Position numbers and translations under genes: made by a program
In this document: positions 1 through 6,689 of the stretch, piece by piece
How positions within the stretch are numbered: position 1 is the stretch's first letter
Layout: the number at the start of each line of letters is the position of its first letter
Notes under the pieces: model-generated
What the model saw: the letters and a program-made list of their open reading frames with translations, nothing else
Databases searched by the model: none
What the model was told of the DNA's origin: nothing
DNA from: Peptococcaceae bacterium
GTDB lineage: Bacteria > Bacillota > Peptococcia > Peptococcales > Peptococcaceae
Length of the DNA stretch: 14,773 bases
Direction of reading: 5' to 3'
Assembly: GCA_019420345.1 (NCBI GenBank)
Contig: JAHZHI010000016.1
Span: forward strand, 1-14,773

Positions 1-14
1 GAGGCTTAAGACGA

Positions 15-44
15 GAAAAAGGCCACCTTGCGGTGACCTTTTTC
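15..44. terminator. Bidirectional hairpin terminator downstream of carB
   Basis: An inverted repeat pairs 15-22 with 37-44 and 24-27 with 32-35, around a 4-nt TTGC loop and one C/A mismatch at 23/36. The A-run of the 5' arm and the T-run of the 3' arm give a U-tract on either strand. Read on the minus strand it lies about 40 nt past the carB stop and ends in CCTTTTTCTC, so it is the most likely end of the carAB transcript. It could also serve a plus-strand gene to the left of the window. Confidence 0.75.
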
Positions 45-53
45 GACAAGCTG

Positions 54-83
54 AGGAACGTTCTCTGTGAACGTTCCTTTTTA
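54..83 (+). terminator. Hairpin terminator, U-tract on plus strand
   Basis: A perfect 9-bp stem pairs 54-62 with 70-78 around a 7-nt loop. It is followed on the plus strand by TTTTTATTATT, which overlaps the carB stop codon. The T-rich tail exists only on the plus strand, so it would mainly stop transcription entering from a gene left of the window and protect carB from antisense reading. It may still help to stop carAB as a plain hairpin. Confidence 0.6.
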
Positions 84-86
84 TTA

Positions 87-3000
87 TTACATGTTCTTGA
101 AATCAACAAGCGTGGTGTTGTGTTGGTTGTAGTTACTGGTGATGCTGTCGATGAGAGCGCCGGCAGTGTCGATGGCGGTCATGGTTGGAATGCCAAGGGT
201 GACGGCTTTGCGGCGGAAGATAACAGAATCACGCTGTGGGTCGCGGCCTTTTTTGGAGGTTGAGATGATGTAGTCAACTTTGCCGCTTTCGATGAGGTCG
301 GCAGCATTGAAGCCTTCGCTTTCATAGATTTTGTTGAGTTCAACAACATCGATGTTAGGATCTGCAGCTTCAATGGTGTGTGCAGTGCCTTTGGTTGCAA
401 AGACTTCGAAGCCTTGATAGTAGAACTTCTTAGCGATGTCAGCAATTTCATCTTTATCCTGATCACGAACAGAGATGAAGACGCCGCCTTCGCGCTTGAT
501 GGTGTAACCGGCAGCAACGAGGCCTTTATAAAGGGCTTCGAGGAAGGTTTCACCAATACCAAGCACTTCACCGGTGGATTTCATTTCAGGCCCGAGCTGG
601 GTATCAACATTGGCCAGCTTTTCAAAGGAGAATACTGGTACTTTGACAGCGATGTATTTGCTTGCTGGATAAATGCCGGTGCCGTAGCCAAGATCGGCCA
701 ATTGTTCACCGAAGCTGACACGGGTGGCAAGATCAATCATAGGAACCCCGGTTACCTTACTGATGTAAGGGACGGTGCGTGATGCACGAGGGTTGACTTC
801 GATGACGTAGAGGTCGTCGCCATGAACGATGTATTGAATGTTGGTGAGACCGATGGCGCCAATACCACGGCACAATGCTTTGGTATGGTTGATGATCTTT
901 TCTTCCATGCGCTTGGTGATGTGTGGCGCAGGATAGATGGCGATGGAGTCACCAGAGTGAATACCGGTACGTTCGATGTGTTCGAGAATCCCAGGAATGA
1001 GGACGTCTTCGCCGTCGGTGATCGCGTCGATTTCAATTTCAATGCCATTGAGGTATTTGTCGATAAGAATTGGGTTTTCGGCCTCACCAGCAGCAATGAT
1101 GACCTTCATGTATTCCTGAATGTCGTCGTCGCCAAAAGCGATGATCATGTTTTGCCCGCCGAGTACGTAGCTTGGGCGCATAAGCACTGGATAACCGATT
1201 TCATTGGCAACACGCAGAGCTTCTTCTTCAGTGAAGACGGTATGACCAGCAGGACGTTTGATTTTAAGTTTGCTCAACAGATCATCGAAACGTTCGCGGT
1301 CTTCAGCAGCGTCGATGCCATCGGCAGAGGTGCCGATGATTTTTACACCATAAGCAGCGAGATCGGCAGTAAGTTTAATGGCTGTTTGACCACCATAGGC
1401 AACAACAACGCCGATTGGCTGTTCAAGATCGATGATTGGTTTTACATCTTCCCAGGTAACTGGTTCGAAGTAGAGGCGGTCTGCGGTGTCAAAGTCTGTG
1501 GAAACTGTTTCTGGGTTGTTGTTAATGATAATGACTTCGTAGCCAAGTTCTTTGAGAGCCCAGACAGAGTGAACGCTGGAATAGTCGAACTCGATCCCTT
1601 GACCGATGCGAATTGGGCCAGAACCAAATACGATGACACGCTTTTTCGTGGATTTTTCGATGGATTCAAGGGCTTCGTTTTCAGCGCCTTCTTCAGGGGT
1701 GTTGAATACGGAGTAGAAGTAAGGGGTTTCGGCGGAGAATTCCCCAGCGCAGGTATCAACCATTTTGTAAATCGGTGCCATATGCGTAGGCAGTGGGTGA
1801 CCACCTAAACGTTCCATGATTTTATCGGTAAAGCCGAGCTTCTTGCCTTGAACATATTCGTCTACAGAGAGAGGTGCTTTGTTGTCAACAAGGCGGTGTT
1901 CAAAATCGGCAATATGGCAGAGCTTATAAAGGAACCATTCGTCAATCATGGTGAGAGCATGCATTTCATCCACACTCATGCCACGATAAAGGCCTTCATA
2001 AACTGCGAAGAGACGCAAATCTGTAGCGCGCGCCATGAGTGGCTTGAGGTCTTCGAGGCTCATGGTGGTGAAGTCATGGTAGCGCAGTGTGTCCTGCTTG
2101 ATTTCGGCACCACGAACAGCTTTCATGAGGCCCATTTCAAAACTGTCAGCGATGGACATAACTTCCCCGGTTGCTTTCATTTGGGTACCCAAATCGCGCT
2201 TTGCATAGACGAACTTATCGAATGGCCATTTTGGGAATTTGACGGCAACATAGTCGAGTGCTGGTTCAAAAGAAGCAAAGGTCTTACCAGTAACAACGTT
2301 TGGAATTTCATCCAAAGTATAGCCAAGAGCGATTTTGGTTGCAATCTTGGCAATTGGGTAGCCGGTTGCTTTAGAAGCCAGTGCGGAGGAGCGGGATACA
2401 CGAGGGTTTACTTCGATAACAGCGTATTCGAAGCTTTCAGGGTGCAGTGCAAATTGAACATTGCAGCCACCTTCAACACCGAGAGAGTTGATGATTTTCA
2501 AAGCAGCAGAGCGCAGCATCTGATATTCTTTATCAGCAAGGGTGACTGCTGGTGCAATTACGATGGAGTCACCAGTGTGTACACCAACTGGGTCAAAGTT
2601 TTCCATGGAACATACTGTGATGGCATTGCCTTTGGCGTCACGGATGACTTCGAATTCGATTTCTTTCCAGCCGCTGATGCACTTTTCGACAAGGATCTGA
2701 TGAATTGGCGATGCCTGCAGACCGTTGTGTGCTGTGGTGTTGAGTTCTTCTGCATTGGCGCAAATGCCACCGCCGCTGCCGCCTAAGGTAAACGCAGGAC
2801 GAACGATAACAGGATAGCCGATTTCATCAGCATAACGCAAAGCAGAAACTGCATCTGTAACAACCTTGGATGCAATGGTTGGCTGACCAATGGATTCCAT
2901 GGTGTCTTTGAACATCTGACGGTCTTCAGCTTTGTCAATGGTTTCAGGGTCGGCGCCCAGAAGCTTAACGTTATGGCGTGCCAAGAAACCTTCTTTTGCA

Positions 3001-3305
3001 AGCTGCATGGACAAGGTCAGGCCTGTCTGACCACCGAGGGTGGAGAGGATGGCATCTGGCTGTTCCTTTTTGATAACACGTTTAACGGTTTCAAGAGTCA
3101 GCGGTTCGATATAGATATGGTTGGCCATGGCTTCATCGGTCATGATCGTTGCTGGGTTGGAGTTGATCAGCACGATATCGATGTCGTTTTCTTTCAAAGC
3201 CTGGCAAGCCTGAGTGCCGGCATAGTCAAATTCAGCGGCCTGGCCGATAACGATAGGACCGGAGCCGATGACGAGTACTTTTTTGATCTCTGGATTGAGT
3301 GGCAT
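87..3305 (-). CDS. carB: Carbamoyl-phosphate synthase large subunit
   Basis: This synthetase subunit makes carbamoyl phosphate from bicarbonate, two ATP and ammonia channelled from CarA, for pyrimidine and arginine synthesis in the cytoplasm. At 1072 residues it has the normal family length and is intact. It shows the duplicated architecture: a first pre-ATP-grasp start (IGSGPIVIGQ, residues 13-22) with ATP-grasp motifs LGGSGGG (174-180) and IEVNPRVSR (297-305), and a second half starting with GSGPIRIGQG (561-570) with IEVNPRASR (835-843). An MGS-like allosteric domain covers about 938-1072. The ATG start has a GGAGG site 10 nt upstream inside the end of carA. carA ends 3 nt before it, so the pair is coexpressed. 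One oddity is Gln718 in VLGGQNM of the second ATP-grasp, where E. coli has the ATP-binding Arg715. I recall this Gln in other Clostridia-like CarB proteins. Confidence 0.98.
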   Translation of the reverse strand: MPLNPEIKKVLVIGSGPIVIGQAAEFDYAGTQACQALKENDIDIVLINSNPATIMTDEAMANHIYIEPLTLETVKRVIKKEQPDAILSTLGGQTGLTLSMQLAKEGFLARHNVKLLGADPETIDKAEDRQMFKDTMESIGQPTIASKVVTDAVSALRYADEIGYPVIVRPAFTLGGSGGGICANAEELNTTAHNGLQASPIHQILVEKCISGWKEIEFEVIRDAKGNAITVCSMENFDPVGVHTGDSIVIAPAVTLADKEYQMLRSAALKIINSLGVEGGCNVQFALHPESFEYAVIEVNPRVSRSSALASKATGYPIAKIATKIALGYTLDEIPNVVTGKTFASFEPALDYVAVKFPKWPFDKFVYAKRDLGTQMKATGEVMSIADSFEMGLMKAVRGAEIKQDTLRYHDFTTMSLEDLKPLMARATDLRLFAVYEGLYRGMSVDEMHALTMIDEWFLYKLCHIADFEHRLVDNKAPLSVDEYVQGKKLGFTDKIMERLGGHPLPTHMAPIYKMVDTCAGEFSAETPYFYSVFNTPEEGAENEALESIEKSTKKRVIVFGSGPIRIGQGIEFDYSSVHSVWALKELGYEVIIINNNPETVSTDFDTADRLYFEPVTWEDVKPIIDLEQPIGVVVAYGGQTAIKLTADLAAYGVKIIGTSADGIDAAEDRERFDDLLSKLKIKRPAGHTVFTEEEALRVANEIGYPVLMRPSYVLGGQNMIIAFGDDDIQEYMKVIIAAGEAENPILIDKYLNGIEIEIDAITDGEDVLIPGILEHIERTGIHSGDSIAIYPAPHITKRMEEKIINHTKALCRGIGAIGLTNIQYIVHGDDLYVIEVNPRASRTVPYISKVTGVPMIDLATRVSFGEQLADLGYGTGIYPASKYIAVKVPVFSFEKLANVDTQLGPEMKSTGEVLGIGETFLEALYKGLVAAGYTIKREGGVFISVRDQDKDEIADIAKKFYYQGFEVFATKGTAHTIEAADPNIDVVELNKIYESEGFNAADLIESGKVDYIISTSKKGRDPQRDSVIFRRKAVTLGIPTMTAIDTAGALIDSITSNYNQHNTTLVDFKNM

Positions 3306-3308
3306 AGT

Positions 3309-4382
3309 TTATTTTCCCTCCATCATGTCAAAGAATCGGTCGAAGAGATAAGCGGTGTCTTTTGGTCCGCCGCAAGCTTCTGGATGATATTGCACACTGA
3401 AGGTTGGCTCGTTCAGATAATCGATGCCTTCGCAGGTGCCATCATTAGAATTGATGAAGCGCTTCATAGCGATGGTGGTATCGATGGTGTCATTGTCAAC
3501 CGCATAGCCGTGGTTTTGGCTGGTGATAAAGATGCGGTCGGTGACCAGGTCGCGGACAGGCTGGTTGGCACCGCGATGACCATATTTTAATTTGAAGGTA
3601 GAGAAGCCATGTGCCAAGGCTAAGAGCTGATGCCCCAAGCAGATGCCGAAGGTTGGAATCTTGTCTTCAGCAAGAAGGCGAAGCTGTTCAATAACATTGG
3701 TGGCTTCTTCTGGGTCGCCAGGACCATTGGACAGCATGAGTGCATCTGGTTCCTGTGCCAAGATCTCTTCACGGGTGCTGGCAGCAGGCATACGAATAAC
3801 GGTTGCACCACGTTTTGCTAATTCGCGTTCGATGTTGTCTTTTGCACCAAAGTCCCAAAGCACAATGCGTGGACCATTGGAAGCAGATGGGGTAACCTTG
3901 ATGGATTCGGTTGTAACGGATGGCACTGCATTGACGATGGTGAAATCTTTAAGGCCATCAGCAACAGCTTTTTCAGGATCGGTTGTGAGAACAGCGTTCA
4001 TGACGCCATGTTCACGAATGCGTTTGGTAAGAGCACGCGTATCAATGCCATAGAGCCCTACCACACCTTCGCTCTTGAGGTATTCATCAAGGCTGGAAGA
4101 TCCACGGAAGTTAGAAGGGTGATCGCATGGGTCTTTGACAATATAGCCGCGCAGTGCAGGTTTTGCAGATTCAAAATCTTCACGGATAATGCCATAGTTA
4201 CCAATTAGCGGGAAAGTCTGAAGAACGATTTGGCCGTAGTAGCTAGGGTCGGTCAAGGTTTCCAGGTAGCCGGTCATCGCGGTGGTGAAGACGAGTTCTG
4301 CCACGACGGTGCCTTCGGCGCCAAAAGATTTCCCTTGGAGAACGGTGCCATCTTCAAGGCACAAATAAGCTTTTTTACTCAA
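3309..4382 (-). CDS. carA: Carbamoyl-phosphate synthase small (glutaminase) subunit
   Basis: This class I glutamine amidotransferase subunit hydrolyses glutamine and feeds ammonia to CarB. The 357 residues match the usual length. The N-terminal CarA-specific domain opens with the typical YLCLEDGTVLQGKSFG (residues 6-21). The GATase domain starts near residue 171 and carries the nucleophile Cys248 in GICLGHQ, with His333 and Glu335 in QYHPEA, so the triad is complete. The start is TTG (complement of 4380-4382). AAAGGAG lies 10 nt upstream and no ATG is better placed. It is first in the carAB operon, with a promoter at about 4444-4454. No PyrR-type leader or attenuator is evident in the roughly 55-nt leader. 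Confidence 0.97.
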   Translation of the reverse strand: MSKKAYLCLEDGTVLQGKSFGAEGTVVAELVFTTAMTGYLETLTDPSYYGQIVLQTFPLIGNYGIIREDFESAKPALRGYIVKDPCDHPSNFRGSSSLDEYLKSEGVVGLYGIDTRALTKRIREHGVMNAVLTTDPEKAVADGLKDFTIVNAVPSVTTESIKVTPSASNGPRIVLWDFGAKDNIERELAKRGATVIRMPAASTREEILAQEPDALMLSNGPGDPEEATNVIEQLRLLAEDKIPTFGICLGHQLLALAHGFSTFKLKYGHRGANQPVRDLVTDRIFITSQNHGYAVDNDTIDTTIAMKRFINSNDGTCEGIDYLNEPTFSVQYHPEACGGPKDTAYLFDRFFDMMEGK

Positions 4383-4443
4383 ATGGTTCGCGCTCCTTTA
4401 TTTAAATTTATTCATTGTCGCTGAACTTTTTTTCATCCTTCCA

Positions 4444-4454
4444 ATTATATAGCA
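4444..4454 (-). promoter_or_regulatory. Probable carAB promoter (-10 region)
   Basis: On the minus strand, TGCTATATAAT reads here. It holds a perfect TATAAT (complement of 4444-4449) and an alternative extended -10 TGCTATATA. The -35 position for a 17-bp spacer (4467-4472, TTTTAT) is poor and falls within the hairpin of the upstream terminator. The predicted start point near 4437 leaves a leader of about 55 nt before the TTG of carA. Confidence 0.5.
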
Positions 4455-4497
4455 AAAGCGGTTCAAATAAAATAAAAATTTTACTTAAACCGCTTTT
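4454..4497. terminator. Long hairpin between the radical-SAM-like gene and carA
   Basis: The arms 4454-4463 and 4488-4497 pair perfectly (AAAAGCGGTT with its complement). After a C/A mismatch the pairing continues through AT-rich bases to an AAAA loop at 4474-4477, with one further mismatch. T-runs follow on both strands: six T's plus CTTTTC on plus, CTTTTGC on minus. It sits 13 nt past the stop of the minus-strand gene 4511-5230, which it most likely terminates. Confidence 0.75.
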
Positions 4498-4510
4498 TTC
4501 TTTTCAAATA

Positions 4511-5230
4511 TTAGCCCACACCAAAGTCAGTGTTGTTAAGAAGCACATCGACACGGGGATTGTCTTTTACTTTCGGATAGATGTGTGTCATGAATAATTT
4601 TACAACGTCTTCGCTGCGTTTGACGGCTGTTCCATTATCAATCATGATGTTGATGCAGATGCGCTCAAAATATGCCAGTCCCGTGTCAACATCCTGCTGC
4701 ATTTGCGAGAGCGTTTCACCTTCGACACCAAAGAGCAGACAGCACTCATTAAAATATTTAGACAGCTCTGCCGCTGAGGTTTCAACAGGAATGCCTTTGT
4801 CGAAGATACGCTCACGAAATTCACCGTCGAAGGTTTCAACGCCGCCTTTGACTTTCAATGAAATGCCGCTGGCGGATAATTTTTGGCGAAATGGTGCGAT
4901 GGCGGCGCGGTCGTTCCAATGGCATTCAACGTGCAGCTGTCGAATATGATGAGACACACAGCATTCGAGGATGGCATCCAGCGTTGTTTGGCTGAGGTCG
5001 CTGAAGCTGCCTGAATTAATGACCTCGAGTACGCCGCTTTTTCCTTGAACGTGCGTGAGTACACGAAGATTTAACGCGTCGTTGGCCGCCTGATCGTGGG
5101 AAAAATCAAGATGATAATTGCAGAAGCGGCAGCGTCTCCAGCGGCAGCCGCTGCCACGGAGCAATACAATTTCTCTTGGATTTTTGTCGGCAATAAAGCT
5201 GTACCGTTCAGATGGATGGGGATTGCTCAT
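4511..5230 (-). CDS. Small radical-SAM-like protein, function unknown
   Basis: This is a 239-residue cytoplasmic protein. Near the N-terminus it has an arginine-rich cysteine cluster, Cys29, Cys34 and Cys37 (GCRWRRCRFCNYH). The spacing is CX4CX2C with an aromatic residue before the last Cys, as in radical SAM proteins, but one residue longer than the canonical CX3CX2C. What follows looks like part of the radical SAM TIM barrel: a Glu-containing strand (GVLEVINSGSF, 66-76), then strand/helix repeats with LHVECHW and a late LFGVEGET stretch. I infer a 4Fe-4S, SAM-dependent enzyme; the substrate cannot be read from the sequence. The ATG has GGGAGG 8 nt upstream. It is monocistronic, between its own promoter (5268-5297) and the hairpin at 4454-4497, and divergent from the envelope locus. 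Confidence 0.7.
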   Translation of the reverse strand: MSNPHPSERYSFIADKNPREIVLLRGSGCRWRRCRFCNYHLDFSHDQAANDALNLRVLTHVQGKSGVLEVINSGSFSDLSQTTLDAILECCVSHHIRQLHVECHWNDRAAIAPFRQKLSASGISLKVKGGVETFDGEFRERIFDKGIPVETSAAELSKYFNECCLLFGVEGETLSQMQQDVDTGLAYFERICINIMIDNGTAVKRSEDVVKLFMTHIYPKVKDNPRVDVLLNNTDFGVG

Positions 5231-5267
5231 GTTTTCATCCTCCCAAATTAAAAAATTTTCATTCGTA

Positions 5268-5297
5268 ACTATAGCAAAAATTTACTGCAAGATGCAA
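5268..5297 (-). promoter_or_regulatory. Probable promoter of the radical-SAM-like gene
   Basis: On the minus strand TTGCAT (complement of 5292-5297) is followed after 18 bp by TATAGT (complement of 5268-5273). TGC directly precedes the -10, giving an extended -10 form. The predicted leader is about 30 nt and ends in the GGGAGG site. This is a consensus match by eye only. Confidence 0.5.
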
Positions 5298-5326
5298 GGT
5301 GTTGGTGGATAAATGCAAAGTTTTCG

Positions 5327-5355
5327 ATGACGATTTGTGTTATTTGTGGTATATT
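5327..5355 (+). promoter_or_regulatory. Probable promoter of the small-protein/rapZ/yvcK/whiA operon
   Basis: ATGACG (5327-5332, four of six matches to TTGACA) lies 17 bp before TATATT (5350-5355). TGG stands immediately ahead of the hexamer, giving an extended -10 TGGTATATT. It is the only convincing plus-strand promoter in the 204-bp divergent gap 5231-5434. It would give a leader of about 70 nt before the first gene. Confidence 0.5.
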
Positions 5356-5434
5356 AATAGAAACTTAATCTACTATGTATTGGATCTAGAGGGATCAAAA
5401 GTAGATCAAAGGAAAGATTTAGGAGGAAAATAGT

Positions 5435-5782
5435 ATGAAACTTAGAAAACTGATTTTTGGTGCAGCGGTTGCTACCGCTGGGGTTGCTGCTTATCAGAAC
5501 CGTGATTTGTTGAACGCAGCACTGAAGTTGGAAAGAGTTCATGGTGATCTTTTCACTCGCGTTGAAAACGCAGGAAATAAAGCGCTGTATCTGAGCAAGA
5601 ACGATAATCAGTCTGATGAACTGTTTAAAGATTGGGTTCTTTACAATGGCTGGCGTCCAGCTGACAGTGTTGGAGAAGGGTATTTCTTTATCAATGATAA
5701 TAATGAAACCCTTACCATCGATCGTGAAGCTGTTGTTGGCGGCCGTTATATTCTCTGGACTGCATCTGCTTCCATTGAATAA
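5435..5782 (+). CDS. Unrecognised small exported or membrane-anchored protein, first gene of the rapZ operon
   Basis: I do not recognise this 115-residue protein. Residues 1-6 are basic (MKLRKL), followed by a hydrophobic stretch to about residue 19 (IFGAAVATAGVAAY). This fits an uncleaved N-terminal anchor or a signal peptide without a lipobox. The rest is soluble and mixed: a charged helix-prone part (20-50) and a C-terminal part (about 60-115) rich in aromatic residues and turns, with WVLYNGWRPAD and GEGYFFINDNNETLTIDRE, which looks like a small beta-rich domain. There are no cysteines. The start is firm, with AGGAGG 8 nt before the ATG. It is followed after 19 nt by rapZ on the same strand with no terminator between, so it is cotranscribed with the envelope-precursor genes and may act there. 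That role is inferred from position only. Confidence 0.8.
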   Translation: MKLRKLIFGAAVATAGVAAYQNRDLLNAALKLERVHGDLFTRVENAGNKALYLSKNDNQSDELFKDWVLYNGWRPADSVGEGYFFINDNNETLTIDREAVVGGRYILWTASASIE

Positions 5783-5801
5783 GCGCTGAATGGAGTGAAC
5801 C

Positions 5802-6671
5802 ATGAGCACTTTATTACCGAGTGAAGAAAAGCGATTTGTTATCGTAACGGGCCTGTCCGGAGCCGGAAAAAGTTCAGCTTGCAATTATTTCGAAGACATG
5901 GGCTACTTTTGTGTGGACAATTTGCCTGCGCCATTGATCACCCGTCTTGCGGAACTGGTGGTTCAGACAGAAAACAACATTCATAAGATTTGTCTGGTCA
6001 TTGATATGCGTGGCGGTCAGTTTATTCAATCCATCGACGAGCAGTTGGAAAAACTTCAGGAGATGGGCATTGATTATACAATCCTTTATCTTGAAGCGAG
6101 CAATGAAGTGCTTGTCAATCGTTTCAAAGAAACCAGACGTCAGCATCCTCTTAGCGAGGATGGATCCATCCTTGGCGGCATTGAGCGGGAACGAAAAGCA
6201 TTGGCGCGTATTCGCGAACTTGCGTCAATCACGCTTGATACGTCCGATTTATCAAAAAGTGCGCTGAAAAATGCGCTGCTCAAGCTATGGGAATCTGAAA
6301 AAGAAGACATGCAGGTCAATATTCAATCCTTTGGCTATAAAAACGGAATCCCGATCGATGCTGACATTGTGATGGATGTGCGTTTCTTGAAAAATCCTTT
6401 CTATGAGCCTGCGTTGCGTCCGATGACTGGACGCGATCAGGCCGTACGTGATTATGTATTTGCGAGTGATGAGGCAAAACATTTTCTTGCGAGTTTGTGC
6501 AGCTTGATGCGCGAGATCCTTCCGCAGTATGCTGCTTCCGGCCGTTTGGACATCAACATTGCCATCGGCTGTACCGGTGGACAGCATCGCAGTATTTCGG
6601 TGGCTGTTGAACTGGCAGAAAATCTGAAAAAAGCCGGTTACACGGTGAACCTTAAGCATCGCGATCACTGA
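5802..6671 (+). CDS. rapZ: RNase adapter / nucleotide-binding protein RapZ (YvcJ family)
   Basis: This is a P-loop protein of the RapZ/YvcJ family. The E. coli member controls glucosamine-6-phosphate synthase through small RNAs; the Bacillus member YvcJ hydrolyses nucleotides. The Walker A motif is GLSGAGKS at residues 17-24, followed by VDNLP (38-42), a Walker-B-like LVIDMRGG (65-72), and the hallmark C-terminal GCTGGQHRS in the domain that recognises ligand or RNA in the enterobacterial protein. The 289 residues match the family. The ATG has TGGAG upstream. The gene sits 19 nt after the small-protein gene and 18 nt before yvcK, in the rapZ-yvcK-whiA order conserved in Firmicutes and Actinobacteria. 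The GlmY/GlmZ sRNA circuit is not expected in this lineage, so the molecular role here is open. Confidence 0.96.
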   Translation: MSTLLPSEEKRFVIVTGLSGAGKSSACNYFEDMGYFCVDNLPAPLITRLAELVVQTENNIHKICLVIDMRGGQFIQSIDEQLEKLQEMGIDYTILYLEASNEVLVNRFKETRRQHPLSEDGSILGGIERERKALARIRELASITLDTSDLSKSALKNALLKLWESEKEDMQVNIQSFGYKNGIPIDADIVMDVRFLKNPFYEPALRPMTGRDQAVRDYVFASDEAKHFLASLCSLMREILPQYAASGRLDINIAIGCTGGQHRSISVAVELAENLKKAGYTVNLKHRDH

Positions 6672-6689
6672 TGATAGGAGAATCGTTCA

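Noticed and set aside
822..2786. Long open frames on the plus strand opposite carB (822-1808 and 1848-2786, over 300 codons each)
   Set aside because: They lie wholly antisense to an intact, conserved carB, have no ribosome binding site, and translate to Phe/Val/Asn/Asp-rich sequence typical of the mirror frame of a coding gene.
5368..5406. Possible leader structure (ATCTAC/GTAGAT enclosing a GATC/GATC stem) before the small-protein gene
   Set aside because: The stems are only 6 and 4 bp with a long loop, there is no U-tract, and nothing matches a riboswitch or T-box I know.
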